Positions 33,155 through 42,079 of a DNA stretch of 60,281 bases are shown here, piece by piece. This DNA is from Nonomuraea sp. PA05 (GTDB lineage: Bacteria; Actinomycetota; Actinomycetes; Streptosporangiales; Streptosporangiaceae): contig NZ_VSEY01000061.1 of the NCBI RefSeq assembly GCF_008086045.1, positions 1 to 60,281 on the forward strand, given 5' to 3'. The notes beneath the pieces were generated by a model. The model was given only the letters and a program-made list of their open reading frames with translations, did not search any database and was not told the origin of the DNA. A program made the translations under genes and the position numbers. Position 1 is the first letter of the stretch; each line of letters opens with the position of its first letter.

Positions 33155-34362
33155 CCCGCCATTCTCTCGTCCTCCAGGTAACGGTTGCGGCCCGCGTACA
33201 GGCCGGTCAGGAGCTGGGCGGCGAGCACCACGAAGATCAGCGTGTACGGCACCGACCACCCGCCGGTGGCCTCGCGCAGCACGCCGACCAGCAGCGGGCC
33301 CGCGCCCGAGATGAGGTAGCCGGCGCTCTGCCCGAAGGCCGACAGCGCGGCCGTGGTCTCCGGCGTGCGCGTGCGCAGCGCCAGCATCATCAGCGCCAGC
33401 GGGAACGACCCCATCCCCACGGCGATGAACACGACCCAGACCATCGCGGTGGACGGCGGCGCGAACCACAGCCCGAGGAAGCCGATCACGTAGAACACGA
33501 CGAGCCCGACCACGGTGGGGCGCTGGTCGCGGAACCGCGAGGCGATCATGGGCACGGCGATGGAGACGGGGATGTTCAGGGCGGTGAACACGCCGAGGAT
33601 CAGCCCGGCCTCCGAGGTGCTGTAGCCGCTGTCGGTGAGGATCGTGGCGAGCCAGCCGAACATGATGTACGCGATCATCGACTGGGTGCCGAAGTAGACC
33701 GCGATCATCCAGGCGAGCTTGCTCTTCACCATGCCGCGCAGGCCCACGTCCCGTCCGCCGGTGTCCCGCTCCGGCTCACTGCGCAGCAGCGCAAGCCACG
33801 GAATGGCGGCGACAGCGGCCAGGGCCGCCCACACGCCGAGCGCGATGTGCCAGTCCCCCGAGGCGCGCTCGATCGGCACGGTCGCGGCGGCGGCCAGCAT
33901 GGTGCCCGCGGCCAGGGCCGTGGTGTAGACGGTGGTCATGAGCCCGGTTCGGGCCGGGAAGTGGCGCTTGATCAGCGTCGGGATGAGCACGTTGCCGACG
34001 GCGCCGCCGGACAGCGCGACCGCGCTGCTCAGCAGGAACACCGGGGCCGACCCGACCAGCGACCTGACCAGCAGCCCGACGCCGAGGGTGACGAGGGCGA
34101 GCAGCAGCAGCCGGTGCTCGCCGATACGCCTGGCCAGCGTCGGGGTGATCGCGCCGACGCTGGCGAAGGCGAGGACGGGCAGGGTGGTCAGCAGCCCGGT
34201 GCCGACGCTCGACATGCCGAGCCCGGCGGCGAGCTGGTCGAGCAAGGGGCCGACGCTGGTGACGCCGGTGCGCAGGTTCAGTGCGGCGAGGACGATTCCC
34301 AGCACGAGGAGCCAGGCCAGCGGGGTGGTTCTGCCTCGGGACTCTTGGGCGAGCACGCTCAT
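33151..34362 (-). CDS. MFS transporter, CynX/NimT type
   Basis: A 403-residue, 12-helix MFS protein. It starts AWLLVLGIVLAALNLRTGVTSVGPLL, and the LNLR element is characteristic of the CynX/NimT (cyanate/nitroimidazole) group. The substrate is uncertain; the group also includes drug and small-anion exporters. GGAGGA precedes the ATG at 34362. It is the first gene of a two-gene unit with the AlaX-like gene. Confidence 0.86.
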   Translation of the reverse strand: MSVLAQESRGRTTPLAWLLVLGIVLAALNLRTGVTSVGPLLDQLAAGLGMSSVGTGLLTTLPVLAFASVGAITPTLARRIGEHRLLLLALVTLGVGLLVRSLVGSAPVFLLSSAVALSGGAVGNVLIPTLIKRHFPARTGLMTTVYTTALAAGTMLAAAATVPIERASGDWHIALGVWAALAAVAAIPWLALLRSEPERDTGGRDVGLRGMVKSKLAWMIAVYFGTQSMIAYIMFGWLATILTDSGYSTSEAGLILGVFTALNIPVSIAVPMIASRFRDQRPTVVGLVVFYVIGFLGLWFAPPSTAMVWVVFIAVGMGSFPLALMMLALRTRTPETTAALSAFGQSAGYLISGAGPLLVGVLREATGGWSVPYTLIFVVLAAQLLTGLYAGRNRYLEDERMAG

Positions 34363-34460
34363 GGCGGGAAGTGTCCTCCACTCATCAAATCATGGGACGA
34401 ATGACACCTTAACAGGACCGAAATATGCATTTATTCCTGGCGGCATGGTGCAGACATGAC

Positions 34461-34491
34461 GAAACCCCCGGAGACGGTCTCCGAGGGTTTC
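34461..34491 (-). terminator. Hairpin terminator after the SRPBCC gene
   Basis: A 14-bp stem with one C-A mismatch (GAAACCCCCGGAGA against TCTCCGAGGGTTTC) and a CGG loop begins 11 bp beyond the SRPBCC stop codon. On the minus strand it is followed by TCATGTC rather than a U-run. Confidence 0.7.
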
Positions 34492-34502
34492 GCAGGCAGT
34501 AC

Positions 34503-35144
34503 TCAGAGGACAGGAGGAGGCGGCTGCCCCGGGGAGCCCGGCGAGCCGGGAGGCACCGGCCCAGGAGGCGGCAGCGTCCCGCCCGGCGACTGGCCACCGC
34601 CGCCGGCGGGCGGGTAGTCGCCGCCCACCGTGCCCGGCGGAACGGTCCCGGCGCCGCCGTACGTGGAGCCCTGCTCGTGCTCGCGCTGGTGCGGCCCCGG
34701 CACGTCGCCGCGCCAGCCGCCGGTCTCGCCGCCACGCGACTCGATGAAGGACTTGAAGCGCTTGACGTCGCCGACCACGCGCATGCGGACGATCTGCAGC
34801 TTGTCACCCGCGATCTCGAGGAAGCCCTGGGGGTCGTACTCCATCTGGAGCGTGACCCTGGTCGTGTCCTCGTCGATCCGGTGGAAGGTCACCACCCCGG
34901 CCTGGTGCGGCTTGTCCACGCTGCGCCAGGCGATGCGCTCGTCGGGGTGCTGCTCGGTGATCTCCGCCTCGAACTCGCGCCTGACACCGGCGATCTCCGC
35001 CACCCAGGCCGTCCGCGTGTCACTGAGCTGCTTGACCGACTCCACGCCCTCCATGAACTCGGGGAAGCTTTCGAACTGTGTCCATTGGTTGTAGGCCACC
35101 CGCACGGGGACCCTGACGTCTTCGGAATGTTCGATCGTGCTCAT
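34503..35144 (-). CDS. SRPBCC (polyketide cyclase-like) protein with Gly/Pro tail
   Basis: A 213-residue protein. Residues 1-150 form a START/SRPBCC domain: EDVRVPVRVAYNQWTQFESFP, FMEGVESV, RIAWRSVDKPHQAGVVTF, VTLQMEYDPQGFLE. This actinobacterial subgroup has no assigned ligand. The last 65 residues are a low-complexity Gly/Pro/Gln tail, probably disordered. The start is put at the ATG at 35144, which gives the family's usual STIEHS N-terminus; a GTG 12 nt upstream is also possible. Neither has a good ribosome-binding site. Confidence 0.82.
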   Translation of the reverse strand: MSTIEHSEDVRVPVRVAYNQWTQFESFPEFMEGVESVKQLSDTRTAWVAEIAGVRREFEAEITEQHPDERIAWRSVDKPHQAGVVTFHRIDEDTTRVTLQMEYDPQGFLEIAGDKLQIVRMRVVGDVKRFKSFIESRGGETGGWRGDVPGPHQREHEQGSTYGGAGTVPPGTVGGDYPPAGGGGQSPGGTLPPPGPVPPGSPGSPGQPPPPVL

Positions 35145-35175
35145 GGGGTCTGTCACTGCCCAGGCACGCGGGGCG

Positions 35176-35553
35176 TTAACGCCTGCGCCGCAGCCAGAAC
35201 AGGCCCACGAGGGGCAGCACGAGCGGGATGAACAGGTAGCCCTTGCCGTACGCGGACCACACCGTCTCGTCGGGGAAGGCGGCCTGGTCGAGCAGGCTGA
35301 GCGTGCCGATGATCAGCACGCCGGCCAGCTCGATGCCGAGCGCGACCAGCGCGAGGCGGCGCGCGCCGCGCCAGAGCGCGACCGTGAGCAGGACGTAGAC
35401 CGCCGCCGCGAACGCCGACAGCGAGTACGCCAGCGGCGCCTCGCCGAACCTGGTGGCGATCTGCACGGCCGCCCGTGCCCCGGCGGCCAGCGAGAACAAT
35501 CCGTAGACGGCGATCAGCGCCCGGCCGGGCCCGGTGCCGATGGCGGTGGTCAC
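35176..35553 (-). CDS. Four-helix membrane protein
   Basis: A 125-residue hydrophobic protein with about four membrane helices (ALIAVYGLFSLAAGARAAVQ, AVYVLLTVALW, LALVALGIELAGVLIIG, YLFIPLVLPLVGLFWL). It matches no named family I recognise, but similar proteins are common in actinobacteria. Its GTG overlaps the stop codon of the preceding membrane-protein gene (GTGA), so both may be produced together and act as a pair. They follow a TetR gene. Confidence 0.75.
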   Translation of the reverse strand: MTTAIGTGPGRALIAVYGLFSLAAGARAAVQIATRFGEAPLAYSLSAFAAAVYVLLTVALWRGARRLALVALGIELAGVLIIGTLSLLDQAAFPDETVWSAYGKGYLFIPLVLPLVGLFWLRRRR

Positions 35554-35912
35554 GCCGTGCCCTGCCAGATCTGCAGCAGCCTGGCCGTCATCACCGCGAT
35601 CGCGAACCCGGCCACGGCGAGGATCCCCGGCCCCCACCTGCTGCGCTCGGCCAGCGCCAGGAACACGCCCGCGGGCGGGATCAGCACCTCGCCGCCGAGG
35701 TAGCCGAACAGCGTCACCTTGTCGGCGGGCCCCTCGCCACCGGCCACCGCCGCTATGACGAAGCCCGCCTGCACCAGCACGGCCACCTCCAGCAGGGCGA
35801 ACCCGACCAGCAGCACCATGCCCATCGGCCGGTCGCGGATCGCGGTGATCAGGCTCATCAGCATCAGCAGCAGGGAGCCGGAGATGACGACGGTGGAGAC
35901 GACGGTGTTCAT
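35550..35912 (-). CDS. Four-helix membrane protein
   Basis: A 120-residue hydrophobic protein with about four predicted helices, starting MNTVVSTVVISGSLLLMLMSL. Family not recognised. It starts 11 bp after the TetR stop codon and overlaps the next membrane-protein gene. The TetR-membrane-membrane order suggests one operon. There is no clear ribosome-binding site, so translation may depend on the TetR gene. Confidence 0.72.
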   Translation of the reverse strand: MNTVVSTVVISGSLLLMLMSLITAIRDRPMGMVLLVGFALLEVAVLVQAGFVIAAVAGGEGPADKVTLFGYLGGEVLIPPAGVFLALAERSRWGPGILAVAGFAIAVMTARLLQIWQGTA

Positions 35913-35923
35913 CGGGGGTAAGG

Positions 35924-36625
35924 CTATCGCCCGGTATCGCCGCCCCCGATGGAGCCCTCCATCCCGTCGAGCACCCAGGTGAGCCCGCGCTCGAAGTTGT
36001 CGTCGGCCCCCTGCACGCCCTGCTCGATCATCGGCGCCAGCCGGGGGAACTCGCCGCCGTCGATCAGCTCCTTGATGTACGGCTCCGCCAGCGCGGCCCG
36101 CTCGGCGTCGCCGATCCCCCGCTCCCTGGGCGCGCGGCGCTCCACGGCCTGCCTGACCACGAACCCGGTCATGTAGTCGTTGAACACCGCCAGGAACCGC
36201 CACGCCGTCAGCCGGTCGACGCCGAGGCCGTCGAAGGCGGACAGCTTCTGCTCCACGTGCCGCAGCCCGTTGGGCCCGACGGCCACCCGGTGCGAGATCA
36301 GGTCCACCCGCCACGGGTGCCGCCGCACCAGCTCCAGCTCGCGCCGGGCGAGCAGCGTCAGCGCCTCGCGCCAGTCGGCGGGCAGCGGCTCCTCGGCCAC
36401 CGCCTCGGCGGCGATCTCGTCGGCCATCAGCGCGAGCAGGTCCTCCTTGCGCTCGATGTAGGAGTACAGCGTCATCGCGCGGGCGTCCAGCTCGGTGGCC
36501 ACACGCCTGATCGAGACGGCGTCCAGCCCTTCGGCGTCGGCCACGGCGATGGCCGCGGCCACGATCGCCTCCCTGCTCAGCACGGGGCGGCGGGGCGGGG
36601 TGGGTCTCGACCAGATCGATGTCAC
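35924..36625 (-). CDS. TetR/AcrR family regulator, divergent from an MFS pump
   Basis: A 233-residue TetR protein with HTH LDAVSIRRVATELDARAMTLYSYIERKEDLLALM (about 35-75), the TetR_C-type class that follows drug pumps. The start is the GTG at 36625. Only 44 bp separate it from the MFS gene at 36670, which it probably represses. No perfect palindrome is present in the gap, but GTACGA occurs twice (36645-36650 and 36663-36668). Confidence 0.88.
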   Translation of the reverse strand: MTSIWSRPTPPRRPVLSREAIVAAAIAVADAEGLDAVSIRRVATELDARAMTLYSYIERKEDLLALMADEIAAEAVAEEPLPADWREALTLLARRELELVRRHPWRVDLISHRVAVGPNGLRHVEQKLSAFDGLGVDRLTAWRFLAVFNDYMTGFVVRQAVERRAPRERGIGDAERAALAEPYIKELIDGGEFPRLAPMIEQGVQGADDNFERGLTWVLDGMEGSIGGGDTGR

Positions 36626-36669
36626 GGCACCGATTCTAGACAGCGTACGAAAGTGTTACAGTGTACGAC

Positions 36670-38031
36670 ATGCGCTACGCCGTACGAAGCTCCCTCCGGT
36701 CCACCGGACTCGTGGTCCTGCTCGGCGTCGTCATGACGATGCTCGACACCACGATCGTCAACGTCGCGCTCGGCACCCTGGCCGCCGAGTTCCACACCTC
36801 GCTCGCCGACGTCCAGTGGGCGGCCACCTCGTACCTGCTGGCGATGTCCATGACGGTCCCGGTCACCGGCTGGGCCGTCGGCCGGTTCGGGGTGCGGGCC
36901 GTCTGGCTCGTCTCGCTCGTGCTCTTCATCGCCGGCTCCGCCCTCTGCGCCGCCGCCTGGTCGCTGGGCAGCCTGGTCGTCTTCCGCGCTGTGCAGGGGC
37001 TGGGCGGCGGCCTGCTCCAGCCGGTCGGGCAGGTGATGCTGGCCCAGGCGGCGGGCAAGGAGCGGCTGGGCCGGGCGATGAGCCTCATCTCGGTGCCCGC
37101 CATGCTGGTGCCCGTGCTCGGGCCGCCGCTCGGCGGGCTGATCGTGCAGGGTCCCGGCTGGCGGTGGCTGTTCCTGGTGAACGTGCCGGTCTGCGCGGTG
37201 GCGCTGCTGGCCGCGCTCCTGCTGCTGCCGCGCGGCGAGCGGAACGACAGCACCGGGCAGCGCCTGGACGTGCTCGGCCTGGCCCTGCTGTCCCCCGGCC
37301 TGGTCGCCCTGATCTACGGGCTGACCGAGGAGGGGAACGGCGCCTCGCTCCTGCACCCGGCATCCTGGATCGGCGCGGCCCTGGTGGCCGTCTTCGCCCT
37401 GCGGTCGCTGCGCGTCACGTCCCTGGTGGACCTGCGGCTGTTCCGCGACCGCACGTTCGCCTCGGCGGTGCTCGCCCTGGCGTGCTACTCGGCCGCGATG
37501 CTCGGCTTCACCGTGCTCGTCCCGCTCTACAGCCAGCTCGCCGAGGGCGGCAGCGCGCTGGACGCGGGCCTGCTGCTGGCCCCGCTGGGGATCGGCGCCG
37601 CCCTCACGATGCCGCTGGCCGGCAGGCTCACCGACAGCAGGGGGCCGCGCGGCGTCGCGGCGGCGGGAGTGGTGCTGGTGGTGGCGAGCATCGTGGCGTT
37701 CCTGCTGACCGGCGGCGGTCACGTGCCGATGTTCACGCTCGGGCTCGGCCACGGGCTGGTGGCGACGTCGGTGATGGCGGCCGCGTACAGGACGCTGGAG
37801 CCGTCCGCCATCCCGGCGGCGACGACGCTGAGCACGATCGTGCTGCGGCTCGCCGCGCCGTTCGGGGTGGCGCTGCTGACCGTGCTGCTGCAGGTGTTCA
37901 CCAGGGCGGGCGCGGCGGAGCCGTTCACGCCCGCGTTCTGGGCGGCGGCCGGGCTGGCCGGGGTCTCGCTGCTGCCGATCGCGCTCATAGGATCGGGGAC
38001 GTGGAGAAGATCCTCGTCAGCGCCTGCCTGA
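36670..38031 (+). CDS. MFS multidrug exporter, DHA2 (EmrB/QacA) type
   Basis: A 453-residue polytopic exporter. MLDTTIVNVALGTLAAEF is the DHA2 motif D1 in helix 1; WAVGRFGVRAVW is motif A, and FRAVQGLGGGLLQPVGQVML is near motif B. It uses the proton gradient to export drugs or natural products. The ATG at 36670 is preferred; TACAGT (36657-36662) upstream suggests a leaderless transcript, though GTG at 36661 is in frame. Its 3' end overlaps the DUF523 gene by 31 bp. Confidence 0.88.
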   Translation: MRYAVRSSLRSTGLVVLLGVVMTMLDTTIVNVALGTLAAEFHTSLADVQWAATSYLLAMSMTVPVTGWAVGRFGVRAVWLVSLVLFIAGSALCAAAWSLGSLVVFRAVQGLGGGLLQPVGQVMLAQAAGKERLGRAMSLISVPAMLVPVLGPPLGGLIVQGPGWRWLFLVNVPVCAVALLAALLLLPRGERNDSTGQRLDVLGLALLSPGLVALIYGLTEEGNGASLLHPASWIGAALVAVFALRSLRVTSLVDLRLFRDRTFASAVLALACYSAAMLGFTVLVPLYSQLAEGGSALDAGLLLAPLGIGAALTMPLAGRLTDSRGPRGVAAAGVVLVVASIVAFLLTGGGHVPMFTLGLGHGLVATSVMAAAYRTLEPSAIPAATTLSTIVLRLAAPFGVALLTVLLQVFTRAGAAEPFTPAFWAAAGLAGVSLLPIALIGSGTWRRSSSAPA

Positions 38032-38495
38032 TGGGCCGCAAGGTGCGCTACGACGGCGGCGCCAAGACCAGCTCGGCCGCCTGGCTCGCCGGGTGGCGCG
38101 AGGAGGGGCGGCTGGTGCCGTTCTGCCCCGAGGTGGAGGGCGGGCTGCCGGTGCCGAGGCTCGCCGCCGAGATCGAGGGCGGCGCGGGCGGGGCGGCCGT
38201 CCTGGCCGGGGCCGCCCGCGTGGTGGCGACGGACGGGTCGGACGTGACGGCCGAGTTCCTGGCGGGCGCGCGCGAGGCGCTGGCCGTGGCGCGGTCGCAC
38301 GGCATCCGGATGGCGGTGCTGAAGGAGGGCAGCCCCTCGTGCGGGGCCCTCGCGATCTACGACGGCAGCTTCCAAGGGCGCAGGACGCCGGGGCAGGGCG
38401 TGACGACGGCGCTGCTGGAGCGGAACGGGATCCGGGTGTTCAGCGAGGAGCGGCTGGCCGAGGCCGCCGGTTATCTGCGCACCCTGGAGACGTAG
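38001..38495 (+). CDS. DUF523 (TudS-like) protein
   Basis: A 164-residue DUF523 protein with ILVSACLMGRKVRYDGG, VPFCPEVEGGLPVPR and LKEGSPSCGA. Cys9, Cys42 and Cys114 are the three conserved cysteines that in TudS thiouracil desulfidase hold a [4Fe-4S] cluster. A role in desulfurising thiolated nucleobases is therefore possible but not shown. The start is the GTG at 38001, inside the end of the MFS gene, with GGGGA upstream. The overlap suggests coupled expression. Confidence 0.82.
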   Translation: MEKILVSACLMGRKVRYDGGAKTSSAAWLAGWREEGRLVPFCPEVEGGLPVPRLAAEIEGGAGGAAVLAGAARVVATDGSDVTAEFLAGAREALAVARSHGIRMAVLKEGSPSCGALAIYDGSFQGRRTPGQGVTTALLERNGIRVFSEERLAEAAGYLRTLET

Positions 38496-38863
38496 AAGGC
38501 GCCGCTCAGCCCGGCGGCCAGCGCGATCGCCATGACGCCGTGATACGCGGTGAGCAGCGCGTTCCCCTCGTCGGGCGCCGCCTCCGCGCCGAAGGCCAGC
38601 GCCAGCATCCCGAGCAGCACGCCGCCGAGCGCGGCCGCGTGCGTGTAAATCAGCCCGTCCCAGGCCCAGGGCCGCCGGGCCAGCGCGCCACAGCCGCCGC
38701 CGATCAGCACGACGCAGCACAGGGTCTCCACGATCGCGGCCGGCACGATCACCGGCTGCCACACCGGCCCCAGCTCGACTCCGGTGTGCAGCAGCGCGAA
38801 CGTGGCGAAGACCAGCGCGTAGAGCAGCGACAGCCAGCCCAGCAACCTCCGGAGTGCGTCCAT
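38471..38863 (-). CDS. Small four-helix membrane protein
   Basis: A 130-residue protein starting MDALRRLLGWLSLLYALVFATF with about four hydrophobic helices and a Cys pair (LCCVVL). Not recognised. It is convergent with the DUF523 gene and overlaps its end by 25 bp. It is 40 bp downstream of a TetR gene on the same strand, which could regulate it. Confidence 0.65.
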   Translation of the reverse strand: MDALRRLLGWLSLLYALVFATFALLHTGVELGPVWQPVIVPAAIVETLCCVVLIGGGCGALARRPWAWDGLIYTHAAALGGVLLGMLALAFGAEAAPDEGNALLTAYHGVMAIALAAGLSGAFYVSRVRR

Positions 38864-38903
38864 GCGCCCACGCTGCCACGTCACGGCGCAACCGGAATCG
38901 TCT

Positions 38904-39506
38904 TCAGGGAGTCGGCTCCGCTACGCCTTCGGGCGTAGGCAGCAGCCGCCTCACCAGCCGGATGGTCTCGTCGATGGTGACCGTGGCGTCGCGGCCGGAC
39001 TCGCACGCGGCCACCTCGCGGCCCGCCTCGCCCATCATGGTGGTGAGCAGCACCACCAGCACCTGGCTCTCCCGCGAGTCGTCCAGGCCGAGCAGGCGCT
39101 TGTTGCCGCCGATCCAGTTCCAGCCCCGCTGCCTGCGCAGCGTGGTGAACTCCACCGGCCCGTCGCTCTCCAGGAACAACCTGGCCACCTCGCGCTGCTC
39201 CCACGAGCCCTCCAGGTACGCCCGCGCTCCGGCCAGGAACTTCTCCGACCCCGCCGCGCCCTTGACCGCCTTGGCCGCCCGTGAGGTGCGCTCCTCCTGC
39301 CCTCGCATGAACTGCTCCCACAACGCCAGGAACAGGCCGGGCTTGCCGCCGAAGTGGTGGTACAGGCTGCCGACGCTGATCCCGGACGTCTCCACGATGT
39401 CGGCCACCGTGGCGTCGGCGTACCCCTTGGCCAGGAAGACGTCGCGGGCCGCGCTCAGCAGCGTGTCGCGGGTGCCGCTCGACCGGCTCCAGCCTCGGGC
39501 CCTCAT
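38904..39506 (-). CDS. TetR/AcrR family regulator
   Basis: A 200-residue TetR protein. The helix-turn-helix (about 12-58) includes ARDVFLAKGYADATVADIVETSG and VGSLYHHFGGKPGLF. The ligand domain is unassigned. The ATG at 39506 overlaps the stop codon of the upstream membrane-anchored protein gene (TGATG), so the two are translationally linked. No operator can be picked out, since its promoter is likely upstream of that first gene. Confidence 0.87.
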   Translation of the reverse strand: MRARGWSRSSGTRDTLLSAARDVFLAKGYADATVADIVETSGISVGSLYHHFGGKPGLFLALWEQFMRGQEERTSRAAKAVKGAAGSEKFLAGARAYLEGSWEQREVARLFLESDGPVEFTTLRRQRGWNWIGGNKRLLGLDDSRESQVLVVLLTTMMGEAGREVAACESGRDATVTIDETIRLVRRLLPTPEGVAEPTP

Positions 39507-40024
39507 CAGTACTCCCACGTGTCGGTTCGCTGCTCGTGACCGATGCAGAACACGGCGGTGCCGTGCTCGCCCTTCGCCAGGTCCACCCGGATCCAGCCGT
39601 CGGCGCGGGCAATCTTGGCGGTGTAGCCGCTGACGGGGGTGGCCGAGACCAGGCGGCAGCCCGCCGGGCCGAGCGTGAACGCCACCTCGCCGCCCTTCAC
39701 CTTCACCACCTTGAGCGAGGGGGTGGCCTGCCGCTCCGTGGCGGGCGCCGGGGTGCGGCTCCGCTTCGGCACCTCGCGCGTGGCAGAGGCGGTCGGCGTC
39801 GCATGTGGGCCCGTGGCATCCGGCCGTGTGGCGGGCGGGCGTGTGGCAGGCGGGCGTGTGGCAGGCCGCTCGTCGGCCGCGATCGTCTGCGCGAGGAACG
39901 GCTCCACGTCCACGTCGTCCACGAACTCGTTGCGCAGCACCCCCCGTACGCCGAACCACGAGACCGACACCGCGACCACGGTGGCACCGCACCAGATCGC
40001 CGCATATCTCAGGGCTCGACGCAT
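39506..40024 (-). CDS. Membrane-anchored protein with PATRP repeats
   Basis: A 172-residue protein. An N-terminal hydrophobic helix (about 5-25; YAAIWCGATVVAVSVSWFG) anchors or exports it. A Pro/Ala/Thr/Arg-rich stalk with three RPPAT-type repeats spans about 52-105, and a small C-terminal beta domain follows with two Cys (GCRLVS and FCIGHEQ) that may form a disulphide. No family recognised. The ATG at 40024 fits a leaderless start behind TACATAAT; an ATG at 40033 is also in frame. It is divergent from the response regulator with only 27 bp between, so it may be a target or partner of that two-component system. Confidence 0.7.
   Translation of the reverse strand: MRRALRYAAIWCGATVVAVSVSWFGVRGVLRNEFVDDVDVEPFLAQTIAADERPATRPPATRPPATRPDATGPHATPTASATREVPKRSRTPAPATERQATPSLKVVKVKGGEVAFTLGPAGCRLVSATPVSGYTAKIARADGWIRVDLAKGEHGTAVFCIGHEQRTDTWEY
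39826..39870. repeat. Three 15-bp tandem repeats in the stalk-coding region
   Basis: Three consecutive units of GTGTGGCAGGCGGGC (first unit with one change, last partly diverged) encode the PATRP pentads of the anchored protein on the opposite strand. Copy number could vary by slippage and change stalk length. Confidence 0.75.
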
Positions 40025-40051
40025 GAGACGCATTATGTACGGTGGTGCCCC

Positions 40052-40729
40052 ATGGCGACGGTTCTCGTAGTCGAAGACGACGAATTCGTCAGATCGGCGA
40101 TCATCCACGAGCTGGGCCGGCGCCGGCACGCCGTCCGCAGCGCCGGATGCGCCCTGGACGCGCTCAGGGAGATCTCGCAATCCCCTCCCGACGCCGTCAT
40201 CCTCGACCTCGGCCTGCCCGACCTGGACGGATCCGAGGCGCTGCGCATGGTGCGCGGCATCTCCGACGTGCCGGTCATCGTGGCCACCGCCCGCGACGAC
40301 GAGGCCGAGATCGTCAGGCTGCTGCGGGCGGGCGCCGACGACTACCTGGTCAAGCCGTTCTCCGGCGACCATCTCAGCGCCCGCCTGGACGCGGTGCTGC
40401 GCCGGGCCAGGTCCGCGCCCGCGCCGCGCAGCATCGAGGTCGGCGGCCTGTTCGTGGACGTGGACCGGCGCGAGGCCGCGCTCGACGGCGGGCCGCTCGC
40501 ACTGACCAGGCGCGAGTTCGACCTGCTCGCCTACCTCGCCGCCCGCGCCGACCGGGTGGTCACCCGCAAGGAGCTGCTGGCCGAGGTCTGGCAGCTCGCC
40601 TACGGCGATGACCAGACGATCGACGTGCACCTGTCGTGGCTGCGCCGCAAGCTCGGCGAGAGCGCCTCCAGGCCCCGCTACCTGCACACCGTCCGCGGCG
40701 TCGGGTTCATGTTGTCAGCGCCCAGATGA
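40052..40729 (+). CDS. OmpR-family response regulator
   Basis: A 225-residue regulator. The receiver domain (about 1-115) has the acidic pair VVEDDE, phosphoacceptor Asp52 in ILDLGLPDLDG, and the conserved Lys in YLVKPF. A C-terminal winged helix (about 130-222; LTRREFDLLAYLA, HLSWLRRKLGE, YLHTVRGVGF) binds DNA. The sensor kinase gene follows after 10 bp. Likely targets by position are the divergent anchored protein and the downstream LPMO; that is inferred. Confidence 0.93.
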   Translation: MATVLVVEDDEFVRSAIIHELGRRRHAVRSAGCALDALREISQSPPDAVILDLGLPDLDGSEALRMVRGISDVPVIVATARDDEAEIVRLLRAGADDYLVKPFSGDHLSARLDAVLRRARSAPAPRSIEVGGLFVDVDRREAALDGGPLALTRREFDLLAYLAARADRVVTRKELLAEVWQLAYGDDQTIDVHLSWLRRKLGESASRPRYLHTVRGVGFMLSAPR

Positions 40730-40739
40730 GCAGGGATCG

Positions 40740-42038
40740 ATGAGGAGGACCCTCGCGGTGCTCATGGTCGCCGTCACCTCGATGGTGGCGCTGGCCTTCC
40801 TGGTGCCGCTGGCGCTGATCGTCAGGGAGACCGCGCAGAGCAGGGCGGTCGCGGGCGCCGAGCGGCAGGCGGCGGCGCTGGTGCCGGTGCTCGCCCTGAC
40901 CACGGCGAGCGACGATCTCGGGCTCGCGATGGCGCGTACCGAGGCGGGGCGGCGCGGCCTGCTGGCCGTGCACGTCAAGGGCGGCGCGACGGTCGGCACG
41001 TCGCGCGCGCCGGCCGCGCAGGTGGCCGGGGCCGCCGCGCAGACCAGGGCGAGCACGGTCGAGCTGGACGGCGGGTACGTGCTGCTGCGCCCCGTGGCGC
41101 TGGACGGCGACCGGGGCGCGGTGATCGAGGTGTTCGTGCCCGCCGCCGACCTCAACCGGGGCGTGCCGTCCTCCTGGGCGGTGCTGACGGGCGTGGCCGT
41201 GGTGCTGGTGCTCGGCTCGGTGCTGGTCGGCGACCGGCTCGGGGCCCGGGTCGTACGGGCGGCGCGCCGCCTCGGCACGGCCGCCACCGCGCTCGGCTCC
41301 GGCGACCTGAGCGAGCGCATCCACCCCGACGGCCCGCCCGAGCTCAAGGCGGCGGCCAACGCGTTCAACACGATGGCCAACCGCGTCACCCATCTCCTGG
41401 CGGCGGAGCGGGAGCTGGCCGCCGACCTCTCGCACCGGCTGCGCACGCCGCTGACCGCGCTGCGGCTCAGCCTCGACCAGCTCGGCCCGCAGGCGGAGCC
41501 CAGCAGGCAGGCGCTGGCCCGGCTGGAGGGCGAGGTGACCACGATCATCTCGGCGGCCCGGCGCCCGGCGCGGGCGGCCCGCTCGTGCGACGCGGCGCAG
41601 GTGCTGCGCGAGCGGCTGGCGTTCTGGTCGGCGCTGGCGGAGGACCAGGGGCGGCCGTGGCAGCTCATCGGGGCCACGCTGCCGGTGCGGGCGCCCGTCC
41701 CGGCCGGTGAGCTGACGGCGGTGGTGGACGCGCTGCTCGGCAACGTGTTCCGGCACACGGCGGAGGGGACGGCGTTCAGCGTCACGCTGCACGAGGGCCG
41801 CGACGTGGTCGGCATCCTGATCGCCGACGCGGGGCCGGGCATCCCGGACCCTGAGGCGGCGCTGGAGCGGGGCGCCAGCGGGAGCGGGTCCACGGGGCTC
41901 GGGCTGGACATCGCGCGGCGGCTGGCCGAGTCGACCGGCGGGTCGCTGCGGTTGGATCGCTCGTCGCTGGGCGGGGCTCAGGTGCAGGTGTGGTTGCGGC
42001 TTGAAAAGGTGTCTAAGCCAGCCTTAAAGGACACTTAA
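40740..42038 (+). CDS. Sensor histidine kinase
   Basis: A 432-residue membrane kinase. Helix 1 (about 5-27) and helix 2 (about 145-165) bracket an extracytoplasmic sensor region of about 115 residues with no known fold. A HAMP linker precedes HisKA, where DLSHRLRTPLTALR holds His232. The ATPase domain has VVDALLGNVFRHTAEG (N box), IADAGPGI (G1) and STGLGLDIARRL (G2). CAGGGA lies just before the ATG. It forms a pair with the upstream regulator and is followed 41 bp later by a secreted LPMO gene. Confidence 0.92.
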   Translation: MRRTLAVLMVAVTSMVALAFLVPLALIVRETAQSRAVAGAERQAAALVPVLALTTASDDLGLAMARTEAGRRGLLAVHVKGGATVGTSRAPAAQVAGAAAQTRASTVELDGGYVLLRPVALDGDRGAVIEVFVPAADLNRGVPSSWAVLTGVAVVLVLGSVLVGDRLGARVVRAARRLGTAATALGSGDLSERIHPDGPPELKAAANAFNTMANRVTHLLAAERELAADLSHRLRTPLTALRLSLDQLGPQAEPSRQALARLEGEVTTIISAARRPARAARSCDAAQVLRERLAFWSALAEDQGRPWQLIGATLPVRAPVPAGELTAVVDALLGNVFRHTAEGTAFSVTLHEGRDVVGILIADAGPGIPDPEAALERGASGSGSTGLGLDIARRLAESTGGSLRLDRSSLGGAQVQVWLRLEKVSKPALKDT

Positions 42039-42079
42039 CCGCCATATTTCGGCGTTTCCGGTGCTCCAAGGTGGTGCGC

